A DNA stretch of 64,000 nucleotides from Candidatus Symbiopectobacterium sp. NZEC151 (GTDB lineage: Bacteria > Pseudomonadota > Gammaproteobacteria > Enterobacterales > Enterobacteriaceae), in the NCBI RefSeq assembly GCF_025962655.1, contig NZ_JAGFPE010000005.1:62001-126000 (forward strand). Reading direction: 5' to 3'. Both the position numbers and the translations under genes were made by a program. The notes under the pieces are model-generated. The model worked only from the letters and a program-made list of their open reading frames with translations, had not been told where the DNA came from and ran no database searches. Below, piece by piece: positions 13,346-26,340 of the stretch; position 1 is the first letter of the stretch, and every line of letters begins with the position of its first letter.

Positions 13346-14164
13346 TTATTCCTGCGTTGGCGGATGCTCAGACAGCCAGTTGGCCAGCCGGCAGTATTGC
13401 TCTACAGAGATATTTTCCGCACGGGTGGTGGGATCAACCTCTAACGCGATAAGCTGCTCGACGCTGAACACATTGCCCAGACTGTTGCGCAATGTTTTGC
13501 GGCGCTGGTTAAATGCGGCTGTGGTAATGCGACTCAGCACGCGGACATCAGCAACAGGATAAGGCTGTACGGCATGCGGAACAAGACGCACGACAGCAGA
13601 ATCCACTTTGGGCGGCGGCGTAAAGGCGGTAGGCGGCACTTCGAGTACCGGAATCACCTGGCAATAGTATTGTGCCATCACGCTTAACCGACCATAGGCT
13701 TTGCTGTTCGGACCAGCGACAAGGCGGTTCACCACTTCTTTTTGCAACATGAAGTGCATATCGCGAATAGCGTGAGTATAGCTAAACAGATGGAACATCA
13801 ACGGCGTTGATATGTTGTAAGGTAAGTTGCCAAAAACGCGTAACGGCTGACCAATCTGTTGTGATAGCTCGGAGAAATTCACCGTCATGGCATCTTGCTG
13901 GATAACGGTTAGCTTATCTTTGAGCTGCGGATGTACCGTTAATCGAGCCGCCAGATCGCGGTCCAGTTCGACAACCGTAAACCGGGTCAGGTGTTCGGCA
14001 ACGGGCAGCGTTAACGCGCCGAGGCCGGGACCAATCTCCACCATGGCGTGATCGGCCTGGGGATGAATGGCGGAGACAATACTCTCGATCACGAACTGAT
14101 CGTTTAAAAAATTCTGCCCGAAACGCTTACGGGCAAAGTGGCCTTGATGGACGCGATTATTCAT
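13346..14164 (-). CDS. rsmA: 16S rRNA (A1518/A1519-N6)-dimethyltransferase
   Basis: Dimethylates two adjacent adenosines near the 3' end of 16S rRNA; its loss gives kasugamycin resistance (ksgA). In the 272-residue product, the SAM-binding motif [11 protein letters not shown] is at ~42-52 and the catalytic motif NLPYNIS at ~113-119, the classical order of the family. The ATG at 14164 overlaps the pdxA stop by one base (TAATG). Confidence 0.97.
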   Translation of the reverse strand: MNNRVHQGHFARKRFGQNFLNDQFVIESIVSAIHPQADHAMVEIGPGLGALTLPVAEHLTRFTVVELDRDLAARLTVHPQLKDKLTVIQQDAMTVNFSELSQQIGQPLRVFGNLPYNISTPLMFHLFSYTHAIRDMHFMLQKEVVNRLVAGPNSKAYGRLSVMAQYYCQVIPVLEVPPTAFTPPPKVDSAVVRLVPHAVQPYPVADVRVLSRITTAAFNQRRKTLRNSLGNVFSVEQLIALEVDPTTRAENISVEQYCRLANWLSEHPPTQE

Positions 14165-15165
14165 TACGGTGTTTCGTTATGGTGTTGAGTCATGTTGATG
14201 GCAAGCTGCAATGCCGTGATAAAGCTGCCCGGTTCTGCGTCACCGGTTCCCGCCAGCGAGAGCGCGGTGCCGTGATCGACAGAGGTTCGGATAAAGGGTA
14301 AGCCTAGCGTAATGTTAACCGCTCGGCCAAACCCCTGGTATTTCAATACCGGCAGCCCTTGATCGTGATACATCGCCAGTACGGCGTCTGCTTCTTTCAG
14401 GTATTTGGGCTGGAATAGCGTATCTGCGGGCAACGGGCCCACCAGATTCATCCCCTGTGCGCGCAGCTCATCCAGCGCAGGAATGATGATATCCAACTCC
14501 TCACGTCCCATATGGCCGCCTTCGCCGGCGTGTGGATTAAGTCCACACACGTAAATGCACGGACGGGCCAGACCAAACTTCTGCTGGAGATCGCGCTGCA
14601 AAATCGCAATCACCTCATGCAGGCTGTCGCGGGTAATGGCACGGGAAACGTCAGCCAGCGGCAGGTGCGTGGTCGCCAGCGCCACGCGCAGTCCCTCGGT
14701 TGCCAGCATCATCACCACTTTTTCGCAGCCGCTGCGATCGGCGAAAAACTCGGTGTGTCCGCTGAAAGGCACACCGGCATCGTTGATGATACCTTTATGC
14801 ACCGGCCCGGTTACCAGTGCGGCAAACTCGCCGCTCAGGCAGCCATCACAGGCGCGAGCCAGCGTGTTTACCACGTACAGGCCGTTGTCGACGTTAAGCT
14901 CGCCGGGAGAAGACTCTGCGGATAATGACACCGGCAATATCGTCAGCGAGCCCGGACGTTGCGCGCTGGCAGGGGTTCCGGGTTGGTAGTCTCGCAGCGT
15001 TAACGGCAGACCCAACTGCTTCGCTCGGCTACCCAGCAACGTGGGGTCGGCGCACACCACCAGTTCTACCGGCCAGTCGCGCTGGGCCAATTGAATGATG
15101 AGGTCGGGACCAATCCCGGCGGGTTCGCCGGGGGTGATCACGATACGAGACGTGGTTGTGGTCAT
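14164..15165 (-). CDS. pdxA: 4-hydroxythreonine-4-phosphate dehydrogenase PdxA
   Basis: NAD-dependent enzyme of pyridoxal phosphate synthesis. The 333-residue product is the family length. It starts with the conserved [13 protein letters not shown] and carries the metal-ligand histidines in [20 protein letters not shown] and [11 protein letters not shown]. It overlaps surA by 4 bases upstream and rsmA by 1 downstream, fitting tight operon coupling. Confidence 0.97.
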   Translation of the reverse strand: MTTTTSRIVITPGEPAGIGPDLIIQLAQRDWPVELVVCADPTLLGSRAKQLGLPLTLRDYQPGTPASAQRPGSLTILPVSLSAESSPGELNVDNGLYVVNTLARACDGCLSGEFAALVTGPVHKGIINDAGVPFSGHTEFFADRSGCEKVVMMLATEGLRVALATTHLPLADVSRAITRDSLHEVIAILQRDLQQKFGLARPCIYVCGLNPHAGEGGHMGREELDIIIPALDELRAQGMNLVGPLPADTLFQPKYLKEADAVLAMYHDQGLPVLKYQGFGRAVNITLGLPFIRTSVDHGTALSLAGTGDAEPGSFITALQLAINMTQHHNETP

Positions 15166-16469
15166 TGTGCTGAGCTGCTGTCGCTGCCGTTAACGATCTT
15201 CACGTAAGCGGCTGCACGTTGTTCCTGCATCCAGGTTTGCGCCTCTTCCGAAAATTTACGGTTAAACAGCATGCGGTAAGCACGATCTTTCTGCGCCGCG
15301 TCGGTTTTGTCTACCTGACGTGTGTCTAACAGTTGAATCAAGTGCCAGCCGAAGGAGGAGTGGACCGGTGCGCTGATTTCCCCTTTGCGCAGTTTCATCA
15401 GCGCATCGCGGAATGACGGATCGTACATATCCGGCGTTGCCCAGCCCAGATCGCCGCCCTGATTGGCCGAGCCGGGATCTTGTGAAAGCTGTTTTGCCTG
15501 AGCGGCAAAGTCGGTGGTTCCCCGTTTGATCTGCTGCGCAACCTCATCCAGTTTAGCCTGTGCCTGGCTGTCGTTCATCACGACAGACGGTTTCAACAGG
15601 ATGTGGCGTGCATGCACTTCGGTAACGGAAACGGATTTGTCGCCGCCGCGAATATCGTTAACGCGCAAAATGTGGAAACCCACGCCGGAACGGATCGGAC
15701 CGACCACCTGGCCTTTTTGGGTCTGTGTCAGACGTTCGGCGAACAGGGACGGGATCTCCTGAAGTTTACCCCAGCCCATTTGGCCGCCTTTCAGCGCCTG
15801 TGAATCCGCTGAATGTGCGATAGCCAGTTTGGCAAAATCGGCCCCGCCTTGCAGCTGTTGTACCAGCGATTTAGCCAGGTTTTCAGCGTCATCCACTTGT
15901 TGCTGTGACGGATTTTCTCCCAGCGGGATCAGAATGTGGCTCAGGTTCAGTTCAGCGTCTTCACCGGTCTGGTTAGCGATCTGTTTTGCCAGCGCGTCAA
16001 CTTCCTGAGGCAGGACCGTAATGCGGCGACGCACTTCGTTATTACGGACTTCGGCAATCGTCATCTCTTTACGAATCTGATTGCGATAGCTGCTGTAGGT
16101 CAAATTCTCATAGGCCAACTGGCTTTTTAGCTGGTCGAGCGTCATGCGGTTTTGAGCCGCAATATTATTGATGGCCTGATCCAACTGCGCATCACCAATC
16201 TGGATATTCATTTTTTTTGCCATTTGCAAAATGATGTTATCCATAATCAGACGATCGAGGATCTGGTGGCGCAACGTACTCTCATCCGGTAACTGTTGTC
16301 CCGCTTGCTGCGCATTCATCTTCACGGACTGTAAAAGCGTGCTGACATCACTTTCAAGCACGACGCTGTTGTCCACGACGGCGGCGACTTTATCAACAAC
16401 CTGTGGCGCAGCAACCGCTGCATTGGCGCTGAGGGCCAGCCCGAGGATAAGCGTTTTCCAGTTCTTCAT
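15162..16469 (-). CDS. surA: Periplasmic chaperone and peptidyl-prolyl isomerase SurA
   Basis: Escorts outer-membrane beta-barrel proteins across the periplasm; LptD, encoded just upstream, is a known client. The 435-residue product has a signal peptide (~1-20, with AAVAAPQ at the cleavage region), an N-terminal chaperone domain and two parvulin-type domains (~170-275 and ~280-390), marked by [10 protein letters not shown] and ARHILLKPS. The ATG at 16469 is 78 bases after lptD. Confidence 0.96.
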   Translation of the reverse strand: MKNWKTLILGLALSANAAVAAPQVVDKVAAVVDNSVVLESDVSTLLQSVKMNAQQAGQQLPDESTLRHQILDRLIMDNIILQMAKKMNIQIGDAQLDQAINNIAAQNRMTLDQLKSQLAYENLTYSSYRNQIRKEMTIAEVRNNEVRRRITVLPQEVDALAKQIANQTGEDAELNLSHILIPLGENPSQQQVDDAENLAKSLVQQLQGGADFAKLAIAHSADSQALKGGQMGWGKLQEIPSLFAERLTQTQKGQVVGPIRSGVGFHILRVNDIRGGDKSVSVTEVHARHILLKPSVVMNDSQAQAKLDEVAQQIKRGTTDFAAQAKQLSQDPGSANQGGDLGWATPDMYDPSFRDALMKLRKGEISAPVHSSFGWHLIQLLDTRQVDKTDAAQKDRAYRMLFNRKFSEEAQTWMQEQRAAAYVKIVNGSDSSSAQ

Positions 16470-16547
16470 ACCTTTCCCGTTAGTTTCACCCGCAAGGCGG
16501 ATTAAAAGTTGATGTGTTACCGTTTATTCCACGCGCGCACGACCGCA

Positions 16548-18911
16548 TCAGAATGCGCGCTGATAAGGCAGAATACCGGAGCGCAGCATTTTTTGCGCAC
16601 CCAGCGTTTCATTGCTGCTTAAACCCCGTAGCTCGATGTTGATCGAGAACTTGTTATCGTACTCACTGGATTGCCGATTGGTGTTCCAGTCGGTAATTTT
16701 CCGCTCGTAGCCCATATTGACGGCCCAGCAACAGGTATTGTATTGAAAGCCGATACGCTGGTTGGCGGTTTGATTCGCTTTGGTGTCGTAGTAATACGCA
16801 CCGACCACTGACCACCGCTCGGCAATTGGCCACGCTGCGGTGATCCCCACCTGCGAAATGCCCTGTTGATAGGCTTGGCTCGGCAACAGATTCTGTACCG
16901 AGTTTTGAATATATTCCCGGCTGGCATAGCGGTAGTTTAACTGCACCAGTTTCTCGCTATCCTGACGGTATTCCAGCACCGCGTTGCCCTGAGAAATGCT
17001 CTCAAGGCGGGTGTCATATTGCAAACCGCCGCGCATGCCCCACACATCGTTAATCTTCCAGTAGCTGTCACCGGCCCACACCAGGCTGCCGTTATCGTCG
17101 TTTTGGTCCATGACCGTGGTGCTATCCCCGGTTCTGGGGCGATCGAAGTAATAGATTTGACCGACGGAAGCATTAAAACGTTCCACCAGATTTTGATCAT
17201 AAACGCGGGTGGTCAAACCGGTCGCAATCTGATTGGCCGACGCGATGCGATCCAACCCGCTGTAACTGCGGTCGCGGAACAGGCCGGTGTAGTCATTTTG
17301 CAGCAGCGTGGAGTCATAGGTGTAAATGCTGCGCTGATCGCGGTAAGGCACGTACAGGTACTGGACGCGCGGCTCCAGCGTTTGGGTAAAGGCGTTGGAC
17401 CAATCCATTTCGCGTTCAAACACCAGTTTGCCGTCAACTTTGTACTGCGGCAAAACGCGATTGACCGAGTCTTTCAGCGCATCACTGTCAATGTCATTTC
17501 GCTTGTTGGGGTAGGTACGAAAACGTTCCAGATTGGTTTGCTGGTAATGGGTGGCCATCAGCTTCGCTTCGGTGTTCAGGCTACCCCAGCGGTTGGTCAA
17601 TGGCAGACTGACCGTTGGCTCGGCATGGAAACGCGTCGCTTCGGGGAGGCTGTTGTTCATGTTGGTAAATTTTACCGCCTGCCCATAAAGATGCATGTCG
17701 AATGGGCCGATATCCTCTCGGTAGTAGTTGAGGTCGAGTTGGGGTTCGGCGCGGTAAACATCATTGTTGGTGTTGGCTGCCAGCAATTGGAACTGTTTAT
17801 TGGATAACGTGGCGTCCCAATTCTGGTTGGCATAGCCGACGCTGAATTTTTGGTTCACGTAGCCGCTGGTCGTGGAGCCGTAAGAAGAATCGAGGTCTTT
17901 GAAATAGTTAATATCGCTGACCTTGGTGTAATCGCTGTTAAAGCGCCACACCTGATCCATGATACCTTCGTGCTGCCAGTGGAACAGCCAGCGCGTATCT
18001 TTGTCGTCCATATTGTCGCGACGATAGGCTCTGTCATTCGGCAACCAGTCCAACTGCACTGTACCGGAGCCCGGGGTGGCAAGGTAACGGAACTCGTTTT
18101 GCAACTGTACGCCGCGCTTGGTCAGGACGTGCGGTGTAATGGTCGCATCCATATTGGGTGCGATATTCCAGTAATAGGGCGTGATCAGTTCAAAGCCGCT
18201 GCTGCCGCTGTAGCGGGCGTTGGGAATCAAAAAGCCGGAACGGCGTTTGTCACCCACGGGCAGTTGCAGGTAAGGGCTGTAGAAGACCGGAACGTTGCCA
18301 ATTTTGACGCGCGCATTCCAAATTTCAGCAACTTGCTCATCCCTGTCATGGATCACTTCCGAACCGACGACACTCCAGCTATCATCACCCGGCAGACAGG
18401 TAGTGAAAGAGCCGTTTTCCAGAATGGTGTAGCGACTGTCACCGCGCATTTGCATTTTATCGGCATCGCCACGGCCCTGACGGTCAACCATCTGGTAATC
18501 GCCCTGAAACACGTCGGTATCTCGCGTATTCAGGTTAGACCAGGCTTTGGGGCCTTTCAGGATGACCAGGTTGTCATCATAATTGACATTGCCGGTGGCG
18601 GTGATGGTGCGAACCGGGGCACCCGCGGTGTCAGTGCCGGTCTGGCGCAGTTCAACCTGATCGGCCTGCAAACGGCTGTTGCCTTGCTCGATATTGACGT
18701 TACCCAGGAAACGGGCGTTATCCGGATAGTTGGCTTCGCTTTTGTCCGCCTGAATATGCACCGGGAGCGTATTGGGCTCGCCAGTGACCAGCGGCCGTGT
18801 GAACGTAGGAACGCCAAGCCGGCACTGGGCGGCAAGATCGGCCAACGCGTGTTGGCTGTAGAGCGCCGACCCAATCAAGGTGGCCAGCAGAGTTGGAAAA
18901 CATTTTTTCAT
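16548..18911 (-). CDS. lptD: LPS-assembly outer-membrane protein LptD
   Basis: Places lipopolysaccharide in the outer leaflet together with LptE. The 787-residue product has a signal peptide (to about residue 24, HALA-D), a periplasmic jellyroll domain and a C-terminal 26-strand barrel rich in Tyr/Trp. Four cysteines occur where the two functional disulfides are expected: C30 (LAAQC), one near 173 (FTTCLPG), and the adjacent CC pair in YNTCCW near the end. It is the first gene of the operon, divergent from djlA. Confidence 0.97.
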   Translation of the reverse strand: MKKCFPTLLATLIGSALYSQHALADLAAQCRLGVPTFTRPLVTGEPNTLPVHIQADKSEANYPDNARFLGNVNIEQGNSRLQADQVELRQTGTDTAGAPVRTITATGNVNYDDNLVILKGPKAWSNLNTRDTDVFQGDYQMVDRQGRGDADKMQMRGDSRYTILENGSFTTCLPGDDSWSVVGSEVIHDRDEQVAEIWNARVKIGNVPVFYSPYLQLPVGDKRRSGFLIPNARYSGSSGFELITPYYWNIAPNMDATITPHVLTKRGVQLQNEFRYLATPGSGTVQLDWLPNDRAYRRDNMDDKDTRWLFHWQHEGIMDQVWRFNSDYTKVSDINYFKDLDSSYGSTTSGYVNQKFSVGYANQNWDATLSNKQFQLLAANTNNDVYRAEPQLDLNYYREDIGPFDMHLYGQAVKFTNMNNSLPEATRFHAEPTVSLPLTNRWGSLNTEAKLMATHYQQTNLERFRTYPNKRNDIDSDALKDSVNRVLPQYKVDGKLVFEREMDWSNAFTQTLEPRVQYLYVPYRDQRSIYTYDSTLLQNDYTGLFRDRSYSGLDRIASANQIATGLTTRVYDQNLVERFNASVGQIYYFDRPRTGDSTTVMDQNDDNGSLVWAGDSYWKINDVWGMRGGLQYDTRLESISQGNAVLEYRQDSEKLVQLNYRYASREYIQNSVQNLLPSQAYQQGISQVGITAAWPIAERWSVVGAYYYDTKANQTANQRIGFQYNTCCWAVNMGYERKITDWNTNRQSSEYDNKFSINIELRGLSSNETLGAQKMLRSGILPYQRAF

Positions 18912-19096
18912 ACGCGGTATCGGTGTTCCGTCATCAAGGGCATCATGCCGGCAAACGGTCAGAGACTATATCACTGGCTTACGTTGCGCCAGTGTAAATT
19001 CCCCACTGTTTCTCTGCTCTGCCGTTAGGTGCAACGCTAAATGACGGGTATGATAAAGCAATTTTTGGCCGACGGCATGAGGATTTGAGGAAGTAT

Positions 19097-20005
19097 ATGC
19101 GCTATTGGGGCAAGTTGCTGGGCTTGATACTGGGTATTATGTCCGGCGGCGGCGTGTGGGGAGTGATTACGGGCGTGCTGATGGGCCATATGGTTGATCG
19201 AGCCAGGGCTGCGCGTCGCCGTGATTTTTTCTCCGCACAGTCTACCCGACAGTCGCTGTTTTTTCTCACCACCTTTCAGGCCATGGGGCACCTGACCAAA
19301 TCCAAAGGACGCGTCACCGAAGCGGATATTCATGCTGCCACCTTGATGATGGACCGGCTGGAGCTGTTTGGTGAGGCACGTCTGGCGGCGCAGAAGGCCT
19401 TTCGTGAAGGGAAATCCAATGCGTTCCCGGTACGCACCAAGCTGCGTAAGCTGCGCGATGCCTGCCTGGGTCGCTTCGATATGATCAGAATGTTTCTTGA
19501 TATCCAACTTCAGGTCGCGTTTAACGACGGTGCACTGCACCCGAACGAACGCCGGTTACTGTACGTGTTTGCGGATGAACTGGGCGTGACGCGTGAACAG
19601 TTCGAGTTTTTCATGCGCCATATGGAAGGGCAGCAGCGCCAGTCTCAGCAGCAACAGGGCCAATCGAAGCAACATCAATCGAGGCAGAATGGCAAATCCT
19701 ACCAGCGCCGCAATCAATCCTACGGCGGACAGTCGTATGGCGGGCAATCGCAGGGCGGGCAGCGTCAGCAGCCACCTTATACGCGCGGGCCTACGCTTGA
19801 GAGTGCCTGCCGCACGCTGGGCGTGCGCACCAGTGATGATGCCGCTACGGTAAAACGCGCTTATCGTAAACTGATGAACGAGCACCATCCCGATAAACTG
19901 GCGGGCAAGGGGCTCTCTCCGCGCATGATGGACATGGCAAAACGCAAGGCGCAAGACATTCAGGCGGCCTATGAATTTTTGAAGAGCAGCCACGTCGCCA
20001 AGTAA
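19097..20005 (+). CDS. djlA: Membrane-anchored DnaJ-like co-chaperone DjlA
   Basis: Stimulates DnaK ATPase at the inner membrane and in E. coli feeds into Rcs capsule signalling. The 302-residue product has one N-terminal membrane segment with many Gly residues (~5-30), a TerB-like central domain (~55-175), a Gln/Ser/Gly-rich linker with repeated SYGGQ units (~185-235), and a C-terminal J domain with the essential HPD in [10 protein letters not shown]. The start is set at the ATG at 19097 (GAGG 6 bases upstream), matching E. coli DjlA; an upstream TTG adds four residues. The linker is longer than in E. coli. Confidence 0.95.
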   Translation: MRYWGKLLGLILGIMSGGGVWGVITGVLMGHMVDRARAARRRDFFSAQSTRQSLFFLTTFQAMGHLTKSKGRVTEADIHAATLMMDRLELFGEARLAAQKAFREGKSNAFPVRTKLRKLRDACLGRFDMIRMFLDIQLQVAFNDGALHPNERRLLYVFADELGVTREQFEFFMRHMEGQQRQSQQQQGQSKQHQSRQNGKSYQRRNQSYGGQSYGGQSQGGQRQQPPYTRGPTLESACRTLGVRTSDDAATVKRAYRKLMNEHHPDKLAGKGLSPRMMDMAKRKAQDIQAAYEFLKSSHVAK

Positions 20006-20052
20006 CCCCTCTCCGGTTTTTCCCACGTTTTTCTCGACGATTACCCTAAAAA

Positions 20053-20706
20053 TCAGAAATCAGGCTCACAGCGAAAATGTATCGGTGTACCAAAAGCAGG
20101 GTGCGTGATAGCCAGTTCCTGCGCGTGCAGCAGCAGACGCGGTGCCAGCGCTTTGGCTTCAGGGTGAGCGTAAAAACCATCACCGAGGATCGGGTGTCCG
20201 AGTGCCAGCAGGTGCACACGCAATTGGTGTGAACGCCCGGTAATCGGCATCAGCTTCACGCGCGTGGTGCCATCGGCCTCGCGTGCCAGAACCTGATACT
20301 GGGTTTGCGCCGGTTTCCCTTCTTCAAAACAGACCTTCTGTTTTGGGCGATTGGGCCAGTCGCAAATCAGTGGCAGATCGATCAATCCTTCATCGTGCTC
20401 CAGCCATCCCCATACGCGTGCGATATAGGATTTTTTGGGTTCACGTTCGCGAAACTGGCGTTTCAGCTCCCGCTCGGCCGCTTTGGTCAACGCCACGGCA
20501 ATCACACCGCTGGTGGCCATATCGAGACGATGCACGGATTCCGCGTGGGGAAAATCCCGCTGAATGCGGCTCATCGTGCTGTCGTGGTGCTCAGGCGCTC
20601 TGCCGGGCACGGAGAGCAAGCCGCTGGGCTTGTTGACCACAATAATGTGTTGATCCTGATACAGCACGTGCAGCCAGGGATCGAGGGGCGGGTTATAGGG
20701 TTCCAT
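20053..20706 (-). CDS. rluA: Dual-specificity 23S rRNA U746 / tRNA U32 pseudouridine synthase
   Basis: Isomerises U746 of 23S rRNA and U32 of several tRNAs. The 217-residue product has the family motif HRLDMATSG with the catalytic Asp (~59-67), followed by GRSHQLRVH and GHPILGD. Length and order match E. coli RluA (219). It is probably co-transcribed with rapA, which ends 49 bases upstream. Confidence 0.96.
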   Translation of the reverse strand: MEPYNPPLDPWLHVLYQDQHIIVVNKPSGLLSVPGRAPEHHDSTMSRIQRDFPHAESVHRLDMATSGVIAVALTKAAERELKRQFREREPKKSYIARVWGWLEHDEGLIDLPLICDWPNRPKQKVCFEEGKPAQTQYQVLAREADGTTRVKLMPITGRSHQLRVHLLALGHPILGDGFYAHPEAKALAPRLLLHAQELAITHPAFGTPIHFRCEPDF

Positions 20707-20755
20707 GATGGCTCCTGCGGCGGCAACGGAGGGCCGTTGCCGCTGGCATTATTGA

Positions 20756-23659
20756 CTACTGGTGAGAGACCACCACCAAACGAATGGCATCCAGTCGCCA
20801 GTTGGCCTGATGCAGATTGAGCAATACCTGCTCCCGCTGTGTTTCCAGCGCCAGCAACTCATCGTCACGGATGTTCGGGTTGACCGCTTTCAGGGCTTCC
20901 AGACGTTCGCGTTCGCGGCGCAGTTGCAGATCGGCCTGCTGTTGCGCCTCGATAATCAACTGCTGCGCCTGAGCGGCAACCAGCGGTTCGGCCTGTTGCA
21001 ACATACTGTGGACGTCAGCCTGCACGGCGTTCACCAACTTGCTGGAAGTATGACGGTTCACCGCGTTGAGCTGGCGGTTAAAGCTTTCAAACTCGACCTG
21101 CGGTGCCAGATTTTTACCGGTGCGATCCATCAGTAAACGCAGCGGTGTGGGCGGCAGGAAGCGCGTCAACTGCAACTGTTTCGGTGCCTGTGCTTCCACC
21201 ACGTAGACCAGTTCAGCCAGCAGCGTCCCCACGGGCAGCGCTTTATTTTTCAGCAATGAAACGGCACAGCTACCGGTATCGCCGGACAAAATCAGATCCA
21301 TGCCGTTGCGGATCAGCGGATGTTCCCAACTGACAAACTGTGCATCTTCCCGCGACAGCGCCTGCTCACGTTCGAAGGTGATGGTGCAGCCATCCTGCGG
21401 CAAGCCGGGAAAATCCGGCACCAGCATATGATCGGAAGGCGTCAGAATAATCAGATTATCGCTGCGATCTTCCTGATTCACGCCGACGATATCGAACAGA
21501 TTCAGGGCGAAAGTGACCAGGTTAACGTCGTTGTCCTGTTCCGCGATGGATTGGGCGAGCCCCTGCGCGGCTTCACCGCCGTTAGAGTGCATTTCCAACA
21601 GGCGGTCGCGGCCGAGTTCGAGCTGTGCTTTCAGCGCATCATGCTGTTGACGGCAGGCATGAATAAACTCATCCAGCCCGTCGCTTTCACCGGGAGCGCT
21701 CAGGCGCTCAATCAGCGTGCTGTAATGGGCATCATAAATGGTGCGGCCCGTTGGGCAGGTATGTTCGAAGGCATCGAGCCCTTCGTGATACCAACGCACC
21801 AGCAGCGCCTGCGCGGTGTTTTCCAGATAGGGCACCAGCACCTGAATTTCTTGCGTTTGTCCGATACGATCCAGACGTCCGATACGCTGCTCCAGCAGAT
21901 CCGGATTAAACGGCAGATCGAACATGATCAGATGGCTGGCGAACTGGAAGTTGCGTCCTTCAGAGCCGATCTCCGAGCAGATCAGCACCTGTGCGCCATC
22001 CTCTTCCGAGGCAAAATAGGCCGCTGCGCGATCGCGCTCAAGGATAGACAACCCTTCGTGGAAGACGGCGGCGCGAATCGCTTCACGCGTGCGCAGCACC
22101 TGCTCAAGCTGCAAGGCGGTGGCCGCTTTGGCGCAAATCACCAATATTTTTTTGTCACGATTGGCGGTCAGGTAGCCGAGCAGCCACTCAACGCGCGGAT
22201 CGAAGTTCCACCAGGTGGCATCGTCCCCTTCCAGCATTTGGTAAATCTGCTCCGGGTACAGCATGTCGCGCGCGCGTGCTTCCGGCGTTTTACCGCCGCT
22301 CATGATGCCGGAAACTTTAATGGCGGTCTGGTATTGCGCGGGCAGCGGTAACTTGATCTGATGCAGCACCCGCTGCGGGAAGCCTTTTACGCCTTGGCGC
22401 GTATTGCGGAACAGCACGCGGCTGGTGCCGTGCCTGTCCATCAGCATGGCGATCAGTTCCTGACGCGCCGTTTGGCGATCGTCGGTGTCGCTATTGACCG
22501 CTTTGAGCAGCGGTTCGCAGTCTTGCTCGCTCAGCAGTTCGGTGAGCAGGTTCATCTCATCTTTGCTGAGGTTTTCACCGGCAAGCAGTAGCGCAACCGC
22601 ATCTGCCACCGGACGATACTGCTGCTGCTCTTTTACGAATTCACGGTAGTCGTGGAAACGGTTTGGATCTAACAGCCGCAAACGAGCAAAGTGGCTCTCC
22701 TGACCGAGCTGCTCAGGGGTTGCCGTCAGCAGCAGCACGGCAGGAATGCGCTGTGCCAGCTGTTCAATCGCCTGATATTCAGGGCTAGGAGCGGCTTCGC
22801 TCCAGGAGAGGTGATGTGCTTCATCGACTACCAGCAAATCCCAATGTGCCGCCAGCAATTGTTCAAAGCGCGCCGCATTTTTCTGAACAAAACGTAGGGA
22901 GCAGATGATCAACTGCTCGGTTTCAAACGGGTTGCTGCTGTCGAGTCTGGCCTCGGCATAACGCTCATCATCAAACAGGGAAAACAGCAAGTTAAAGCGG
23001 CGCAGCATCTCCACCAGCCACTGATGTTGCAGGGTTTCCGGCACCACGATCAGCACGCGTTCAGCGCGCCCGGCCAACAGTTGCTGGTGGATAACCATCC
23101 CGGCTTCAATGGTCTTGCCCAGACCCACTTCATCGGCCAGCAGCACGCGTGGCGCGTGGCGCTGACCCACTTCGCGCGCAATGTGCAACTGGTGAGGGAT
23201 CAGGCTGGCGCGCATGCCGCGCAGGCCGCCCCAAGGCTGCAACGCCTGAGCCTGTTGGTGTAAACGCGTGCGATAGCGCAGGGCAAAACGATCCATACGA
23301 TCGATCTGCCCGGCAAACAGGCGATCCTGCGGCTTATTAAAGGTCAACTTGCTGTCCAGCATCACTTCGCGCAGTTCTGCCGGGGTGCCGTCATCAAGGC
23401 GTTCACCGATATACACGATCAACCCGTTTTCGTCGCGGGTTTCAGTGACGCTGAGCTGCCAGCCTTCGTGGCTGGTGACGGTATCGCCAGAATTAAACAT
23501 GACACGAGTAATCGGGGCATCGCTTCTTGAATAGAGGCGGTTTTCTCCGCTTGCGGGAAAAAGCAGTGTGACCATGCGTACATCCAGAGCAACAACCGTG
23601 CCCAGTCCCAGCTCGCTTTCCGTATCGCTGATCCAGCGTTGACCAAGTGTAAAAAGCAT
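20756..23659 (-). CDS. rapA: RNA polymerase-associated Swi2/Snf2 ATPase RapA (HepA)
   Basis: ATP-driven recycling factor that binds core RNA polymerase. The 967-residue product (968 in E. coli) has an N-terminal Tudor-like region starting [16 protein letters not shown], helicase motif [13 protein letters not shown] (~175), DEAH box [10 protein letters not shown] (~278), motif [13 protein letters not shown], and motif [13 protein letters not shown] (~595). The C-terminal part has a coiled-coil-like charged stretch. It is transcribed toward rluA. Confidence 0.97.
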   Translation of the reverse strand: MLFTLGQRWISDTESELGLGTVVALDVRMVTLLFPASGENRLYSRSDAPITRVMFNSGDTVTSHEGWQLSVTETRDENGLIVYIGERLDDGTPAELREVMLDSKLTFNKPQDRLFAGQIDRMDRFALRYRTRLHQQAQALQPWGGLRGMRASLIPHQLHIAREVGQRHAPRVLLADEVGLGKTIEAGMVIHQQLLAGRAERVLIVVPETLQHQWLVEMLRRFNLLFSLFDDERYAEARLDSSNPFETEQLIICSLRFVQKNAARFEQLLAAHWDLLVVDEAHHLSWSEAAPSPEYQAIEQLAQRIPAVLLLTATPEQLGQESHFARLRLLDPNRFHDYREFVKEQQQYRPVADAVALLLAGENLSKDEMNLLTELLSEQDCEPLLKAVNSDTDDRQTARQELIAMLMDRHGTSRVLFRNTRQGVKGFPQRVLHQIKLPLPAQYQTAIKVSGIMSGGKTPEARARDMLYPEQIYQMLEGDDATWWNFDPRVEWLLGYLTANRDKKILVICAKAATALQLEQVLRTREAIRAAVFHEGLSILERDRAAAYFASEEDGAQVLICSEIGSEGRNFQFASHLIMFDLPFNPDLLEQRIGRLDRIGQTQEIQVLVPYLENTAQALLVRWYHEGLDAFEHTCPTGRTIYDAHYSTLIERLSAPGESDGLDEFIHACRQQHDALKAQLELGRDRLLEMHSNGGEAAQGLAQSIAEQDNDVNLVTFALNLFDIVGVNQEDRSDNLIILTPSDHMLVPDFPGLPQDGCTITFEREQALSREDAQFVSWEHPLIRNGMDLILSGDTGSCAVSLLKNKALPVGTLLAELVYVVEAQAPKQLQLTRFLPPTPLRLLMDRTGKNLAPQVEFESFNRQLNAVNRHTSSKLVNAVQADVHSMLQQAEPLVAAQAQQLIIEAQQQADLQLRRERERLEALKAVNPNIRDDELLALETQREQVLLNLHQANWRLDAIRLVVVSHQ

Positions 23660-23756
23660 AAATTCGTAGCTCGATATTTGTCATTGTCGGGCATGTCGGA
23701 CAGGGAAAAGCCTGTCGTTAATCCCTTTGGAGATGAATGGTTAGTGGTGGTAATGC

Positions 23757-23815
23757 ATACCCGTTTTCAGTCAGGCAGATCCCCGCCTTTCTGCAACGCG
23801 AATTATTTAGAGTAT
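23757..23815. repeat. Degenerate, internally deleted copy of the TATACCC/GGGTATA repeat
   Basis: The left end ATACCCGT and the right end CTGCAACGCGAATTATTTAG-AGTAT correspond to the two outer arms of the complete repeat at 62478-62604, but about 65 bp of the middle are missing. It lies between rapA and polB. Confidence 0.55.
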
Positions 23816-23867
23816 TGAAAGGGGTGTATGGTAATGGAAGGCGCGGCATTCGTCATCCATTCAACGC

Positions 23868-26255
23868 TTAAAATAATCCCATCTGGCCGGTAATCAGGCT
23901 GGAAAAATCATCCTGTAAAAACGGCAGGATGGCATCGGCCACCGGTTGCAGTTGGCGCTCAACATAGTGAGTATAGTCCAGCGTCGAGTGGCGGGTTTCC
24001 ATCGGCTCCGGGCCGCTCTGCGTCATCACATAGCTGATCCAACCGCCGTTCTGGTATTGAAGTGGGCGACCTATCTGGCGGTTGTAGTCGTCAGCGAGTC
24101 GGGCGGCACGCACGTGCGGCGGTACGTTTTTCTGGTAATCACTGAGCGGGCGACGCAGTCGTTTACGGTAGACAAGCAGATCGTCAAACTCGCCGTTCAG
24201 GGTTTTTTCGACATATTCACGCAGCCAGGTTTGATAAGGCTGCTGGCGGAAAATACGCGCATACAGCTGTTGCTGAAACTGCTGCGCCAGCGGGGTCCAA
24301 TCGGTGCGTACCGTTTCCAGCCCTTTGTAGACGATTTTTTCCCCGTCAGGCGTCTGCGCCATACCCGCATAGCGCTTCTTGCTGCCCTGTTCCGCACCGC
24401 GAATGGTCGGCATCAGAAAGCGGCAATAGTGGGTTTCAAATTGCAGCTCAAGCGCGCTGGTCAGCCCTACTGTTTGTTGCAGGTGGTTTTGCCACCAGTG
24501 ATTGACCAACTGGGCCAGCTTACGGCCTATCTCGATGGCCTCATCATTATCGTGCGCGCGTTTCAGCCAGACAAAGGTGGAGTCGGTATCACCGTAGATC
24601 ACCTGATAGCCCTGCGCCTCAATCAAGGCGCGGGTTTGCTGCATGATCTCGTGGCCGCGCAGGGTGATAGAGGAGGCCAGACGCGGATCGAAGAAACGGC
24701 AGCCGCTAGCCCCCAGCACGCCATAGAAGGCGTTCATGATGATTTTCAGCGCCTGCGACAGCGGTTTATTTCCGGCGCGCTTGGCGGCATCACGCCCCTG
24801 CCAAATCTGCTCGACAATGGCGGGCAGACAGTGCTGCTGGCGCGAGAAGCGAGCGCCGCGAAAGCCGGGCACCGAAGCATCGTCATCCGGCTGCTGCATG
24901 CCGCAAACCAGCCCCACCGGGTCGATCAGAAAGGTACGGATGATCGAGGGATACAGGCTTTTATAATCAAGCACCAACACCGAGTCATACAGCCCAGGCG
25001 CTGAATCCATCACAAAGCCGCCAGGGCTTGCCTCCACGGCAACCTCACCCAGATTGGGAGCTACGTAACCAAGACGATGCATGCGCGGCAGATACAGGTG
25101 GCTGAATGCGGCGACCGACCCGCCGCTGCGATCCGCCGCCAATCCGGTGACGGTGGCGCGCTCCAGCAGGAACGACATCAGATCGGTTTTTTCAAAAATG
25201 CGCGTGACCAGCTCGCAGTCCTGAAGGTTATAGCGGGCGAGAGCGGGTTTGTCGTGCGCAAAACGCTGCTCGATTTCATCCATGCGCTGGTAAGGATTAT
25301 CCGACAGTTTACCTTCGCCCAGCAGCGTCTGGGACACGTACTCCAGACTGAACGAGGGAAAATTCCAGGTAGCAGATTTCAAGGCATCAATGCCGTCTAC
25401 GATCAGCCGCCCTGGCGTACTGGCAAAGAAATGCCCCTGTTTGAATCCGTGCTCGCGCCACTCCAGTTCCTGATTGCCGCGCCCCAAGCGCAGCGGGATG
25501 CGATAACGCTCGGCGTGTTTTTGCAGCACGCGCAGGTCAAACTGCACCAGATTCCAACCGATGATCACATCGGGATCGTGCTCTGCAAACCAGGCGTTAA
25601 GTTTCTCCAGCAATTGCGGGCGACTGTTGACATATTCCAGCGCAAATTCAGGCGCAGGCGGCGCATCGTCGGGTTCTGGCCCCAGCATATACACCTGACG
25701 CTGTCCGCACCCTTCCAGCCCGATGCAGTAAAGCTCGCCATGGCGGCTGGTTTCGATATCCAGCGACACCAGTTTTAACCGGGGTCGATAGTCAGGGCAG
25801 GGCTTCATCTGGGCTTGAACCACCGCGTTCGGCCCGGCGGGTTGACCGCTGAACCACACCGGTGCGGTGATAAAGCGCTCCATCAGATAACGATCGGGCG
25901 GGCGGATGTCGGCTTCATAAACGGTAATGCCCGCTTCCTGTAATCGCTTTTCCAGCGCCAGCAGTTGGCGATAATGGGAGCAATAGAGGCCCAGCAGCGG
26001 CTGATGGTGAAAATCATGCAGGGTCAGGGGGCGCAACGAGGGGGGACGCTGCTTACGCGGCGCGGAGGTATCGGCATTCAGCAGCACTTCAGCGCGCGCC
26101 TGCTGCTGCGCGGGAATGAAGGCCACCGCGTGTTGAGGTGGCAAAGCAACCAGCACCGGACCACCGTCGGTGGCGAGCCAGAGATCAATCTGAATGCCAG
26201 CGGGGGTGTCACGCCAGTGGCGGGTAAGAATAAACCCCTGAGACGCCTGCGCCAC
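23868..26255 (-). CDS. polB: DNA polymerase II
   Basis: SOS-induced family B polymerase with proofreading that takes part in restart and bypass. In the 795-residue product, exonuclease motif VSLDIETSR (~165) and the Exo III Tyr/Asp in YNLQDCELV precede polymerase motifs DYKSLYPSI (~430) and [13 protein letters not shown] (~555). The C-terminus QMGLF is the beta-clamp binding peptide. The ATG at 26255 matches the E. coli N-terminus ([16 protein letters not shown]). A LexA site lies 36 bases upstream. Confidence 0.97.
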   Translation of the reverse strand: MAQASQGFILTRHWRDTPAGIQIDLWLATDGGPVLVALPPQHAVAFIPAQQQARAEVLLNADTSAPRKQRPPSLRPLTLHDFHHQPLLGLYCSHYRQLLALEKRLQEAGITVYEADIRPPDRYLMERFITAPVWFSGQPAGPNAVVQAQMKPCPDYRPRLKLVSLDIETSRHGELYCIGLEGCGQRQVYMLGPEPDDAPPAPEFALEYVNSRPQLLEKLNAWFAEHDPDVIIGWNLVQFDLRVLQKHAERYRIPLRLGRGNQELEWREHGFKQGHFFASTPGRLIVDGIDALKSATWNFPSFSLEYVSQTLLGEGKLSDNPYQRMDEIEQRFAHDKPALARYNLQDCELVTRIFEKTDLMSFLLERATVTGLAADRSGGSVAAFSHLYLPRMHRLGYVAPNLGEVAVEASPGGFVMDSAPGLYDSVLVLDYKSLYPSIIRTFLIDPVGLVCGMQQPDDDASVPGFRGARFSRQQHCLPAIVEQIWQGRDAAKRAGNKPLSQALKIIMNAFYGVLGASGCRFFDPRLASSITLRGHEIMQQTRALIEAQGYQVIYGDTDSTFVWLKRAHDNDEAIEIGRKLAQLVNHWWQNHLQQTVGLTSALELQFETHYCRFLMPTIRGAEQGSKKRYAGMAQTPDGEKIVYKGLETVRTDWTPLAQQFQQQLYARIFRQQPYQTWLREYVEKTLNGEFDDLLVYRKRLRRPLSDYQKNVPPHVRAARLADDYNRQIGRPLQYQNGGWISYVMTQSGPEPMETRHSTLDYTHYVERQLQPVADAILPFLQDDFSSLITGQMGLF

Positions 26256-26290
26256 GCTTGAATACCTCAGCCAAGAGAGAAGTATTAAGT

Positions 26291-26306
26291 ATGGTTATAT
26301 ATACAG
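26291..26306 (-). promoter_or_regulatory. LexA (SOS) box of polB
   Basis: Read on the minus strand the site is CTGTATATATAACCAT: CTG, then ten bases, then CAT, one base away from the ideal CTG-N10-CAG, with the typical alternating TA core. Its place 36 bases before polB, an established SOS gene, supports it. Confidence 0.75.
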
Positions 26307-26340
26307 TTATAGTCTAGTGTTATCTTCACACCCGCTATCT

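Noticed and set aside
17850..19028. 392-codon open frame on the plus strand
   Set aside because: It is entirely antisense to lptD, whose family identity is certain, and has no recognisable domains.
21320..22351. 343-codon open frame on the plus strand
   Set aside because: Antisense shadow of rapA, which is G+C-rich in third positions and so leaves long opposite frames.
23946..25004. 352-codon open frame on the plus strand
   Set aside because: Antisense to polB, with no family features.
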